From Cedecea lapagei (lineage in GTDB: Bacteria; Pseudomonadota; Gammaproteobacteria; Enterobacterales; Enterobacteriaceae), in NCBI RefSeq assembly GCF_900635955.1, contig NZ_LR134201.1, positions 744,001-808,000 on the forward strand: a DNA stretch of 64,000 nt, in the 5' to 3' direction. Both the position numbers and the translations under genes were made by a program. The notes beneath the pieces are model-generated. The model searched no databases, was not told the origin of the DNA, and saw only the letters and a list, made by a program, of their open reading frames with translations. Below, one piece after another: positions 26,301-36,000 of the stretch (its first letter is position 1; every line of letters begins with the position of its first letter).

Positions 26301-26435
26301 CTACAATACAGACTTGAACAGCTTGAACAAGAACGAGAAGCTGAGCCAAAACGCCTACGAAATTTGTATAAGGTTACAAACAAAAAAATGTATCCGGTTG
26401 CACTAGAGGTAATTTTGCCTAAGGGGATTTACTGA
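23367..26435 (+). CDS. drmD: DISARM SNF2-like helicase DrmD
   Basis: 1022 codons. DrmD is the class 1 DISARM helicase. Superfamily 2/SNF2 motifs in order: GQIVKLRHKIWAV near the N-terminus, Walker A LLADDVGLGKTIEAG (about residues 134-148), DEAH box LLILDEAHN (about 240-248), motif III FLTATPHNGY, and motif VI RLEQRNGRVDRHGQ. A C-terminal coiled stretch is rich in Glu/Gln. Its stop overlaps the drmMI start by one base (TGATG), so the two are coupled. It probably moves on or unwinds DNA during phage restriction. Confidence 0.9.
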   Translation: MSEIGAAPEQGQIVKLRHKIWAVTAVNITKAQTKHVIHRLSLECLSDDALGENIQVIWEREIAPAVVESTSLPCITGHDDPILFDAFIRSLQWSASSLAVGDILQAPFRGGVQMEEYQLAPVIRANNMPKVRLLLADDVGLGKTIEAGLVTQELIHSHRASRVLIVCPAHLRIKWIDEMAEKFGLEFKIIDRDSVLKMRKEYGPSINPWASFPRLVTSIDYLKTEHPRRLFDEFIRRRLEESPNNRPWDLLILDEAHNAAPSGKKQYVRDSERTSLLRSISEQFEHKMFLTATPHNGYRESFTGLLEILDNLRFSRGTGLDKTQLSAVTIRRLKEDIINPDGSLRFPKRVIMPRDEIIDPQLYVTLGHEEQRLFNLLNTYTESRLTSVDKRSERPLQFILTLLKKRALSSPLALRESLIVHTENAGIKGELGIGESLFNSFEQKELEDWSDDEDKEDNLEAATRAASKLILELSADEKEMLQRMFEIVDTQVSHFSIQEDSKAAALIGWINRSLRDGDQWNGERVIIFTEYKHTLNYLERILEKHGFLDFTRTIIGGMKDSDRQKINDEFQSPNNETNIRILLATDAASEGADFQKHCRNLIHYEIPWNPTRLEQRNGRVDRHGQKADEVRIHHFVFKNQEDSEFLKLIVDKVETIRNDLGSVGALIADNVRKKALGQAVNLAAIDDDARRRLAREEMALEARDNESVTQMVDALNRTRSALDISESNQLDLLCQALSLEGCTEAIMDLGDGEFSLIHVPTAWTECKAYVSTEYLQKRFSFNRDKARADDAVGIVHLDHPLMRRAISTFRVQMWGVQSTKNQLNRVTITESSEIIVPVIIAWGRLVLLGPENNRLHEGLVRCSLLIQENTLVPQAVSRPDDAIYFTGHLESVKALIAPLIEAITQQLSNAATEETKVLITTLNERGEVARKHAQSLSTERVMAIRKAIKDWQSRSLEMQLQFVFDDEEQDQREQDLIALQYRLEQLEQEREAEPKRLRNLYKVTNKKMYPVALEVILPKGIY

Positions 26436-29400
26436 TGGCAATCAATAAACGTATCGCAAACCGGCAGCACCGCTGGCTTTCCAGTGTTGAAATTACCGGC
26501 GTCGTATTAAGCGAACCCGTTCTCGCTGATGTAGGCAATTTTCGCTCGCTCGATAAGGCAGAAATTGCAGTATTCAGAAAGCAGCGGGAAATCTGGAATC
26601 TGCCTAAGGGTATGGTGGCAGGAAATGGCCAGCCCGCTTGGATTAACTTTATCCTCGAAGACTTTCTCGGTCTCAAAGACAAAGACTACTGGCAGGTAGG
26701 GGCGGCAATTCCAGCTGACAGGGTGGTTAACCTGCACGAACAGCAGGAAGTTCTACGCCCAACTCGCGTATTGCTCGATGAAGGCAACATGGTGATGTTG
26801 GTGCTGGAAGTGCCACGCGAGCAATCACTGGATAAGCCTTGGCTGCAAGACAAAGGCCGCTGGAAGGCATCGCCCACCACCAAATTCGAACGCTTATTGC
26901 GTGAAACAGGTGCTGAACTCGGCTTGCTTACCAATGGCGAAGCCTGGCGCTTGGTGGTGGCGTCACCTTCAGAATCCACCTCATGGATGACCTGGACAGT
27001 TCAAACCTGGAATGACGACACAAATACTCTAGCGGCGTTTAAGGATTTATTAGGTGAATCACGTTTCTTTGCAGGGCCGCGCGATCAGGTCATTCTTGAA
27101 CTGATTAAAAAAAGCCGTCAGCGCCAGTTGGATGTGGCAGATCAGTTGGGTAATCAAGTACGCGAAGCCCTACAAATTCTGGTACATGAACTGGATAGAA
27201 CCGATGCCGAGTTGGGCGGCCAATTTCTGGAGGGATACAGCGAAGCGGAAGTATTTGAGTCTAGCGTTGCCTTTATCATGCGCTTGCTGTTTACCCTCTA
27301 TGCCGAAGAAAATGGTTTGCTGCCCCATGGTAATGTAACTTACGACAGGGCCTATGGCGTATTGCACCTACTCACTGAGCTTGAGGAAACTAGCCGTCTG
27401 GCGCCAGAAAAACTAAAACATTCCTATGCTGCCTATGCACGCCTGTTAGCTAGCGCGCGTATATTACATGATGGCAGTGTAGACCCGGATATCCGCATTG
27501 CCGCTCACGGCGGCCAATTGTTTGACTCTGACTGTTCACCATTGTTGGAGGGCCGGGCGAAGAATGGTAAATGGCTAACAGAGGTGCCGGAACCGCCTAA
27601 GGTCAGAGATGCGGCTATCCGCGATATTCTGCGCAGCCTGAAATATGCCAAAGCCGATGGTGTGCGCCAACTGGTGAGTTATCGTACGCTGGCTGTCGAG
27701 CAAATTGGCCATATGTATGAAGGATTGCTTGATCGCCGCGTGGCCAGAGCACCGATCAACCAAACTCTGCTGCTATTGCAAGGAGGCCCGAAGATCGACG
27801 AACCCGCTCCCGTGAATGCAAGCGAGTTTGTCGGGCTTAACGAAGCTGCGCTGATCAAAGCCTTGGCCCAGTTCACCAGTAAAACGGCAGGCACTATTAA
27901 GAAGGTATTGGAACGCAACGAAGAGCGACAAACATTGGTGAACCTCGGCACCGATGATGCTGAGTTGCTAGCGCAAGCAAAACCGGTTGAACGCTTTCTG
28001 CGACCTCTGGGCATAGTGCGGCCCGGTGGCCTGTACGTCACCCACGGCCAAGAACGCCGGTCCAGCGGGGCTCACTATACGCCGCCAACTCTGACCGAGC
28101 CGGTGGTACGCCGCACTTTAGAACATCAGGTCTATGTGAACGTGGAAGAAAAACCCGGTTTATTGGTTGAACCAAGGTTAATTAAAAACCCGCAGGAGAT
28201 TCTGGCCCTTAAGGTCTGTGACCCAGCCATGGGTTCCGGTGCATTTTTGGTACAAGCCACCCGTTATTTGGCTGAGCGACTTGTGGATGCTTGGGAGCAC
28301 ATAGCAGCTGAACAGCTAGACAGCATTTTAACCATGCCCTTTGGTACCCTTTCGCAGGGGGAGGCCAGCGAAAACCTGATGCCGGAATCTCGTGAGGAAC
28401 GTGTTGTATTCGCTCGTCGTTATGTGGCGGAGTATTGTATCTACGGTGTTGATATCAACAAGCTCGCAGTTGAAATGGCTAAGCTATCGCTTTGGTTAAC
28501 AACGTTATCCAATGATCGCCCTTTTACTTTTCTAGATCATTCACTCAAACATGGGAACTCTCTTGTTGGTCTTACTCCGGCGCAGATTAGTGAATTCACT
28601 TGGAAGCAGGTTAGTAATAAGTTCGGCCCGCTGCTTGCGAGTATGCCTGAGCAAGAAGTCGAGGAGGCAGAGCAACACCGCAAAGCGATTCATAACATTG
28701 CCGATCAAGATTTCGTCAGCAAAGAAAAAGAAAACCGCATGGCCGAAGAGGCTCTTGCCTGTATTCGCATGAAGGCAGCCTTGGCGATTGCGGCTTTTTT
28801 TGATGGTTCTAACGCCAAGCAGCGTGAAGCCAAATTAATCGAATACCGTGACTGGATGGAGGTCTTGGAAAAGAATGAAAAGGCTCCTGCTGAAATAGAG
28901 AGAATAATTTTAAGACTTACTACCGGTGACAATCCTATTAATCCATTTTGTTGGGAAACAGAGTTTCCTGAGGTTTTTCATCGTGAAAGTGGTGGTTTTG
29001 ATGCTCTGATTGGTAATCCTCCATTTATTGGGGGAAAGAAAATAAGCACAAATCTTGGGAAGGAAACCGCTGACTATCTAAGTCTATACAAAAATGGAAA
29101 CAAAGGTGCTTGTGACTTAGTCACATACTTCTTGCTTAGATGTTCCTTCGACTTACTTAGAGGCTCGAAACTCTCGAGCATAGGACTTATTACGACAAAC
29201 ACTATTTCTCAAGGGGATACTAGAGAGCTGGGGTTGCTTCGGATGTTGAACTCAGGTTTCGAGCTGTATCATGCAATACCGTCTTTGACATGGCCAGGAA
29301 AAGCTAATGTAATTGTTTCAATCATTCACGCTAAAAGAGGGCCATGGTTTGGTGATCGGACTTTGGGGGATGTCAAATGTGAGCTTATATCTTCCTACTT

Positions 29401-30358
29401 AGATTCGATCGCGTGTAACGAAACTCCGGCTCCAATTAATAGGAATTCCGGCCTGTGCGGAACAGGGGTGTACGTTTATGGCAAAGGATTTGTTTTATCA
29501 CCTGATCAAGCAGATCTTTTTCTGGTTGATCAAAAAAACAATGATGTCATTAAGCCATACTTAGTAGGTGACGACATAAACAACAAATCCGGATCAATTC
29601 CAAGTCGTTTTTGTATAGATTTCGGGGATCTAGATATAGAGGACGCAAAGACATATGAACAAGTATTTAACCATGTTACAAAAACAGTAAAACCTGAGAG
29701 AGATAAGTTAAAAGGTCAAATACACGAGAGTCGCTACTGGATTCATTGGGATCGTCGAGAAGAATTTTTTGAGCTGTTAAAAAAGAAAGAGTTTTCTTTC
29801 GGTCGTTCAAGAGTCAGTAACTTACATCTTGTAGAAAAAATCGATAATGCATGGATCCCTTCTGACGCTGTCGTAATTTTTTCCACAGATGAGTACTCTG
29901 TGTTTGGAGTTTTGCAGTCAGTTTTTCATCAGGTTTGGGCGGAAAGATTTTCCACAACAATGAAAAATGATTTGCGCTATTCTATTAGCGACTCTTTTGA
30001 CAACTTCCCCTTTCCTGACCGAGATGCGTTAAATTCTATCGAAGACAATGCTAAATCTTTCTATTTCAATAGGAGAAATATTCTCGGAGAAAAAAAACTA
30101 TCCCTTAGAGAGCTACAAAAATTGGTCGATGACCACTCTTGTGAAGATGAGGTGATAAAGGATTTTCGTAGATCTATAGTCTTTCACAACGAACTTGTAG
30201 CTAAGGCTTATGGCTTTGACGATTTGGATTTGGAATTTGATTTCAGAAATGCTGGATGGCTTCCCCACAATCCGTTTGGCTATACCATTAAAATGGCTAC
30301 CAGAGATGAAATTATCAAAAGACTGCTAGGCCTTCACGAAAAGCAAGTTCATCACTGA
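26435..30358 (+). CDS. drmMI: DISARM adenine-specific DNA methyltransferase DrmMI
   Basis: 1307 codons, the size of Eco57I/class-1 DISARM methylases. N6-adenine methylation marks host DNA as self. SAM motif I is DPAMGSGAFLVQA (near residue 598) and catalytic motif IV is ALIGNPPFIGG (near 860). The N-terminal 500 residues are a nuclease-like/helical region; the C-terminal 450 hold the target-recognition part. From about 28860 the base composition drops to visibly AT-rich, so the recognition half may have been exchanged. The end overlaps convergent drmC by 7 bases. Confidence 0.9.
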   Translation: MAINKRIANRQHRWLSSVEITGVVLSEPVLADVGNFRSLDKAEIAVFRKQREIWNLPKGMVAGNGQPAWINFILEDFLGLKDKDYWQVGAAIPADRVVNLHEQQEVLRPTRVLLDEGNMVMLVLEVPREQSLDKPWLQDKGRWKASPTTKFERLLRETGAELGLLTNGEAWRLVVASPSESTSWMTWTVQTWNDDTNTLAAFKDLLGESRFFAGPRDQVILELIKKSRQRQLDVADQLGNQVREALQILVHELDRTDAELGGQFLEGYSEAEVFESSVAFIMRLLFTLYAEENGLLPHGNVTYDRAYGVLHLLTELEETSRLAPEKLKHSYAAYARLLASARILHDGSVDPDIRIAAHGGQLFDSDCSPLLEGRAKNGKWLTEVPEPPKVRDAAIRDILRSLKYAKADGVRQLVSYRTLAVEQIGHMYEGLLDRRVARAPINQTLLLLQGGPKIDEPAPVNASEFVGLNEAALIKALAQFTSKTAGTIKKVLERNEERQTLVNLGTDDAELLAQAKPVERFLRPLGIVRPGGLYVTHGQERRSSGAHYTPPTLTEPVVRRTLEHQVYVNVEEKPGLLVEPRLIKNPQEILALKVCDPAMGSGAFLVQATRYLAERLVDAWEHIAAEQLDSILTMPFGTLSQGEASENLMPESREERVVFARRYVAEYCIYGVDINKLAVEMAKLSLWLTTLSNDRPFTFLDHSLKHGNSLVGLTPAQISEFTWKQVSNKFGPLLASMPEQEVEEAEQHRKAIHNIADQDFVSKEKENRMAEEALACIRMKAALAIAAFFDGSNAKQREAKLIEYRDWMEVLEKNEKAPAEIERIILRLTTGDNPINPFCWETEFPEVFHRESGGFDALIGNPPFIGGKKISTNLGKETADYLSLYKNGNKGACDLVTYFLLRCSFDLLRGSKLSSIGLITTNTISQGDTRELGLLRMLNSGFELYHAIPSLTWPGKANVIVSIIHAKRGPWFGDRTLGDVKCELISSYLDSIACNETPAPINRNSGLCGTGVYVYGKGFVLSPDQADLFLVDQKNNDVIKPYLVGDDINNKSGSIPSRFCIDFGDLDIEDAKTYEQVFNHVTKTVKPERDKLKGQIHESRYWIHWDRREEFFELLKKKEFSFGRSRVSNLHLVEKIDNAWIPSDAVVIFSTDEYSVFGVLQSVFHQVWAERFSTTMKNDLRYSISDSFDNFPFPDRDALNSIEDNAKSFYFNRRNILGEKKLSLRELQKLVDDHSCEDEVIKDFRRSIVFHNELVAKAYGFDDLDLEFDFRNAGWLPHNPFGYTIKMATRDEIIKRLLGLHEKQVHH

Positions 30359-31173
30359 CCTAAATAATCGATGAGTACTTGTTTCAACCTCAATAATTCG
30401 AAATGATCGGCAATCCGTTCACTGGGTTGCCCCTGCGCCCGAACGCCCATTTCCATATTGCGATCCAGCGCATACATGGTGAGATTGGCTGAAGTGACTA
30501 AGGCGTCGTGACGATCGGCGACTAGCACCTTGGCGTGTAGTTTAAGGTGCTTATCGTCAGCGGGGATTCTCCACGTAAGCAGTTTTGGCAAGGCAACCCC
30601 TTTGGGCCACAAGGCGATTAAGGTATCGCGGTTGTTTTTGCCGTAGCCTTTTTCGCCCTCGTCCAGCACCATGGTGACCTTTACACCTCGCGCGACGGCA
30701 TGAGCTATCAACTCGATGATGTCATTGATGATGCCTTCGTAATCCTCCTTTCCCGCCAACCAATAGCCCACAACCAAAAGTTCTGACTCCGCGGCAGAGA
30801 TAATATCCTGTACCACCTGACGGGTGGCGCGCAGGTACGAACCTTCCACTTTGGGGCCGGTCCAGACCACTTCGGTTTGCGTAGCTTCGCCTTCTGTTAG
30901 CAGCACAGCCTCTTTCAGCGCAGCCAACTGCAGGGCAAAGGCACCATTAGTGAGTGCCGAACATTCATTAGCCCAAATGGCGATCACATTTGAAAGTGCG
31001 CTTTGCACTGCACCACGCCCAGATGCAAGTTTGGCGATGGTGGCGGAGCCCGACTGTGCGCTTAGTACACACCTCTCCACCCCAGAGAGCACCTCGCCAA
31101 AGGCACCTGCATTTATCAACTGGCGTACTGCCTGCGCTAAAACATAGGCAGATTTATCTCTGATAGCAGACAT
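30352..31173 (-). CDS. drmC: DISARM phospholipase-D-like protein DrmC
   Basis: 273 codons. The PLD-superfamily HKD motif reads HLKLHAKVLVADRHDALV (His, Lys, Asp about residues 200-210), followed by TSANLT. Only one clear HKD is present, so it would dimerise as nucleases of this superfamily do. DrmC was reported to be dispensable for much of the defence of a class 2 system. It is the last gene of the drmMII-drmA-drmB-drmC operon, 12 bases after drmB, and its end overlaps drmMI on the other strand. Confidence 0.9.
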   Translation of the reverse strand: MSAIRDKSAYVLAQAVRQLINAGAFGEVLSGVERCVLSAQSGSATIAKLASGRGAVQSALSNVIAIWANECSALTNGAFALQLAALKEAVLLTEGEATQTEVVWTGPKVEGSYLRATRQVVQDIISAAESELLVVGYWLAGKEDYEGIINDIIELIAHAVARGVKVTMVLDEGEKGYGKNNRDTLIALWPKGVALPKLLTWRIPADDKHLKLHAKVLVADRHDALVTSANLTMYALDRNMEMGVRAQGQPSERIADHFELLRLKQVLIDYLGQ

Positions 31174-31185
31174 GGCTACTCCCCG

Positions 31186-33066
31186 TTATTTGAAGTAGGC
31201 CATATTGCTGTATGCCATGGTGGGCATCAGGAAGTTGCGATCCAAAAAGCGGTTAAATGCCTCACAAGAAGTCTCTGGTGCCAGCACGCAGGCATGGCAA
31301 GCAGCCCCGTTAATGGTGGCATGTACATCGGGTTGGTGGTCTGCACACAGAGGGTCTGATGAGCAGCGTTTAGCATTTTCCAATGCGTTGTGTATTAAAT
31401 TCGGGAAACGTTCTTTAGTGCCAAGATCCACCAGACCACCTAAGCTGCCTTCGGAATCCGCGCTGGCGGTGTACAACAGTATTCCGGCCATTTTGCGCTC
31501 GGGATCGGTACTGCTGTAGATACGCTCACGAACCGACGATTCGGAATAGCCGCAATCCAACGCCAATTGGCGCATGAGTACATGGGCCAGACTGTGCAGC
31601 AACACATAACGCGCGCCGGGGAAGTCATCTGCATCCACACCCCGCTCAGCGGCCCATTCTTTGTATTTTTGCTCGATGGCGGCAGCGCGCTTTTGTACGG
31701 CAGACTCCTTTTCCCAGGCAGTTAAGGCTTCTTCTTTTAACTCCAAGAAGATACCTTCACCACGTACCTCGACGGCTGGCAACCAATCCTGCCGCTCTTT
31801 ATAGATGGGCGCACGCGAGGCTCCCATACCGTCGTCATCCATGCCCGAAGCGTAATCGATGCGGGTAAAGCTGGTGAGTGCGCGCACTTCCAGAAGTTTG
31901 CGGGCCAGAACGATGCGATCAACTTTATCAGCGAGGAAATCGGGCACTTCGCCGGCTTCGAGAAAAAAGTCGTATTGATCGCCTTGGTTGCTGCCTTCGA
32001 TATTGCGGAAGGCGTTCCACTCCGGCAGACGCAAATCAATCTCATCAGTTTCTATTTCGCCACGCTCTTTCAACAGGGTTTGCCAAATATCTTCGGCTTT
32101 GAACTCTGTTAGCGCTGGAAACATTTCCATATCCAGCAGTGTTTGCAGTTTTTCCTGTGAATCGATCTTTTCAACCTGATGTTGCGGACATTTCTTCAAT
32201 GCCTGGCCAATCGGGCTGGCTGCCTCTTTAATTGATAAGGCGCTGCGCACCAAGGGGAACCATCCGTTTGTGGCACCGCGTTGAATCGCCCGTAGCTGAC
32301 CGGCGTGTTTACACTCATGCGGATCTTTGTTTTTTATCCCCAGCCAAGGACGCTTGCGGGTACATTCACCCAAGGCAAGACTGCGGTTTTCGCCAAACGC
32401 ATCACTTACGCTTCGTTTCTTTCCACAAGCACAATAGACCCATATATCTGAAACCGAGCCGGTCGTACCAGAATAAACCAACTGCATGCGCTGCCTGCAC
32501 GGATCACCAGCATCACGATGCACGTAAGCATGCCATGGGAAATCATCTATATGCCCACTCGGGCAAGCCACAACGAATGGCGCAGGTACAGTAGGTGCCC
32601 GCTTACCTTTACCACGTCCCGAACAGTTTGGAGCTTTACACTCAATTTCTTGCGTGATGTCGTTGTAACGGCATAGGTGATTGAAATTAGGATCTCCGCC
32701 ATATTCCTTTTTCAGTTTTTCGGTTCTGTTCTCCGAAGAGGGGTATCCATATTTCAAACCTTTATACTCAGACAAAGTTGCGCAATTCGGGTTGCTACAT
32801 ACTTGATACCTTGGAAAAACACTAACAGGCACGGTTCCTTTTTTATATCCAAACCCACTACTTACAGGCTCAGCTTGAAAGAATCGGCTTACTCTAAGGG
32901 CTCGCTCTAATCGAGGCTCCCGAATCACCAACTCCTCCTGAGGTTGCCAGGTATCTATGCCAGAGACGATGACCGACAAAGTTTGTAGATCGACAATCGC
33001 ACCGGGGCCAAATGTGGTGATTACCTGACTGGGACGAACGTCGCCAATCGCTCTTTTACTCGACAT
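31186..33066 (-). CDS. drmB: DISARM DUF1998 protein DrmB
   Basis: 626 codons. DrmB carries a DUF1998 domain and works with the DrmA helicase to form the DNA-sensing core of DISARM. Cys clusters that could bind zinc are seen at CSNPNCATL, CRYNDITQEIECKAPNC and CPSGHIDDFPWH in the N-terminal half. The DUF1998 signature HACVLAPETSCEAFNRFLDR is at the C-terminus. It follows drmA by 5 bases. The stretch near 32650-33000, the N-terminal codons, looks AT-richer than the rest. Confidence 0.9.
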   Translation of the reverse strand: MSSKRAIGDVRPSQVITTFGPGAIVDLQTLSVIVSGIDTWQPQEELVIREPRLERALRVSRFFQAEPVSSGFGYKKGTVPVSVFPRYQVCSNPNCATLSEYKGLKYGYPSSENRTEKLKKEYGGDPNFNHLCRYNDITQEIECKAPNCSGRGKGKRAPTVPAPFVVACPSGHIDDFPWHAYVHRDAGDPCRQRMQLVYSGTTGSVSDIWVYCACGKKRSVSDAFGENRSLALGECTRKRPWLGIKNKDPHECKHAGQLRAIQRGATNGWFPLVRSALSIKEAASPIGQALKKCPQHQVEKIDSQEKLQTLLDMEMFPALTEFKAEDIWQTLLKERGEIETDEIDLRLPEWNAFRNIEGSNQGDQYDFFLEAGEVPDFLADKVDRIVLARKLLEVRALTSFTRIDYASGMDDDGMGASRAPIYKERQDWLPAVEVRGEGIFLELKEEALTAWEKESAVQKRAAAIEQKYKEWAAERGVDADDFPGARYVLLHSLAHVLMRQLALDCGYSESSVRERIYSSTDPERKMAGILLYTASADSEGSLGGLVDLGTKERFPNLIHNALENAKRCSSDPLCADHQPDVHATINGAACHACVLAPETSCEAFNRFLDRNFLMPTMAYSNMAYFK

Positions 33067-33071
33067 CCGTG

Positions 33072-36000
33072 TTACTCCTCATCACTCAGATAAAATGCCG
33101 CTGTTGGCTCAACTTCCCGCAGTGATCCGGGGGTATACCATTGGCCTTCGTTATCAGTACCCGACGTTTTCAGCAAAACCCGGGCATTGTTTGGTGGGCG
33201 CTCGCCACTTTTCAGCCAAGAATAGCGCAGCAGGTCATCTGCATAGTGTGCCCAATCATCTCGGCTGGACATCAGGCGTTCGTTAACCAGTTTGGCGTTT
33301 TTCTTGCCGACCAAGTCAGCTGCGCGCAAGGTAATGTCGGTGATCATCAAATCTGTTCCAGGCACTGCAGGATCAAAATTCTGAGCCTGCACTTCTCTCG
33401 CCATATTTTGGCCACCCAAACGCTGCATCGCAGCGAAGGCGCCACGCAAACCACGATCTAATGCGCGAGAAGAAAAAGGCGTGACACTGATGGCTTCCAC
33501 ATACCGGTAAAGCGCTGCATGGTAGCCTCGGAAGTGTTCGTAATGTGAAAGATCACGCGCACCCAGCCAGTTATACATGGTAATGACCAATCCTGGGTGT
33601 TTGCGACCTACGCGGCTGGTTGCCTGAATGTATTCAGCGGTGCTTTTAGGCTGGCCAGTTACGACCATGAGACCTAAGCGGTCAATGTCTACACCAACTG
33701 AAATCATATTGGTGGCCAGCAAGACATCAACTGGGTGCTGCTTACCCTGCTCGCGTGGAAATCTGTTATCAAGACGTTTTAACAGACCAGGGATACGCCA
33801 GGAATCTAGTCGACTGGTCAGCTCATCAGGATCATTGATATAGCGTTGCGGGAATCCTCGCTGCTGGGATAAATAGCGAAGACGCTTCTTAATGTCGTCT
33901 TCAACCAGACGACGAGCGCCGCCCAATGCGCGCAGACTGTTGAAGTAGCCAACAACTGTTGCATAAGGGTCTGCGGCTTCATGGTCTCGCGTAATTTCGG
34001 CTTCACCCGCTGCCAACAGCGCTGCATAAACACGCACCAACAAGGTTTTGGTACTGGAGCCAGGGGCGTTCAATCCGACATAGAGGCGGCCGGCAGTTTT
34101 GTCGTCATCCTCTTTAATTTCCTGCTCTTTGGCAAAGAAGGAATCTTTAGATGACAAACCGCTAGGAGGAAAGATCGATAGGTCGCGGTTGTAGAGCTGA
34201 CGAATTTGCTCGCGAGCTCGGCGAATGGTCGCAGTAGAGGCAATAATCTTAGCCGGTATCGAAACACCAGTTTCGACTTCCACCCGGGTGAGAAAATCTA
34301 CTGCAGTCTCGTATAGGCCGACCATGGTACCCAGTGGGCCAGAGATCAGGTGCAATTCGTCTTGAATAATCAATTCTGGTGGCACCAACCGACGTGCTCG
34401 CTGAGCGTCTTTGACGACACGCTGGTTTGGCTTTTCACCATGCCCTGGCGTTAGATGCCCGTAGGTTGGGCTATATCTGTCGCGCAGGCCGAAGAGTGCC
34501 TGAGTTTCGCCCTTAAAGGGCATGCGAGCAAATTTGTCCACTGTAGCAATAACCAGTGAAGGACACTCGCGGTAGATTTCGTCATCGACAACAACAACTG
34601 GTAAACCTTGATCATTTGACTTACGTGCACAGAATTCGCACTTTGGATTGGGGCACCGAACAAGTGTTCTTAGCCGCACATTATCAAAATCGTAAGTTTG
34701 ATTTTCAGGTTTGCCTTGCTGGGTTACCAGTGAGGTGCCGCAGCGAGGGCACGACACCAACTGAACCGGACTACCATCTCGTGGTTTTTTGCCTTCGTCT
34801 AAATCTTCCAACGCCTTTCCAGATGCTTTGGCATCGTTTGGCGTAGTTGCTTTACCCACCCAAAGGCCAATTTTAAAGGGCTCCTGTCCCCACTTTTCAG
34901 AATTGCTCTTACGCACCAATTCACAGGCGCAGATTAGTGCCGTGGCTCGTTGAAACTGCTGGACCGTAAGTAGGCGCAAGGTATAGCGCATGATGATGGA
35001 AACGCCAGCGCTGGAGTCTAGGCCATTAACATCGCCGCGCAAGCGCCGATAGGCCAGTGTAAATGCCGCGAGCCCGAGATAGGCCTCCGTCTTACCACCA
35101 CCCGTTGGGAACCAAAGTAGGTCAACGAGTTTGCGGTCTGCTGCAACTTTCTCTCCGGATTTGGGTTTATTCACCATACTGGCGATGTTGAGCAAGATGA
35201 AGCCCATCTGGAACGGACGCCAAGTACGGTTGCCCGAATTATTAATATCTTCGTCGAAAGGCGATCCAACTGTTTTTCCATCAGCACTATCTTTTGTGCG
35301 GCCTGCCCAAATGGCGTGAATGCGCTGATCCCACATAACGTGATTGGAAAATAAAAATGCCTCAAACGCATTATTCTCGTCTCTGATTAGCTCCAGTCCT
35401 TCACGCATTCTTCGGGCAGCATCTTTGCAGCACTCAATAAGTACCTTAGACGTATCAATATTTTCAGGCGTCGAGTTAAAGGGCACTCTCTGCGTTTCCG
35501 CTTTTCTATCGGCCACCCATTTCTCGTAGGTCAGTACGAGCGGTTCGATAGCTTGGAACAAATCATTGGGCGTTGCGCATTGGCTTAGCTCCCACATATC
35601 CAAGTTAAGACCGGAAATCGCTCCACTTTGGGCTATGAGGCTTGGCACTTCGAAGTTCGGAATAAAATCCGTGAATAATAGGCTGGCGCGGTCACGGGTG
35701 ACGTTTAGGCCATCCCATCCTGCAGCGACCCCGTGCCCTGTGGCGAATTGTTTGGCATCACGATAGAGCATATTGGCTGCCGCAATTTCAGGATCTTTGG
35801 ATATGTCTTTATCGAAATCTTTGGCGATGAAGATCGGGTATTTGTCAGCCCCAAACACCTGTAGTTTTGGTTGCATTAACCATTGTTGATCTTTTGCTTT
35901 GTCAGAATCGTCACCTTTAGGTCGGCGATTTACCAGAAATAAACTGACCGCCTTGGCGCCATCAATATGGTGAACAACACCCTCCAGAAAAACCTGACCA

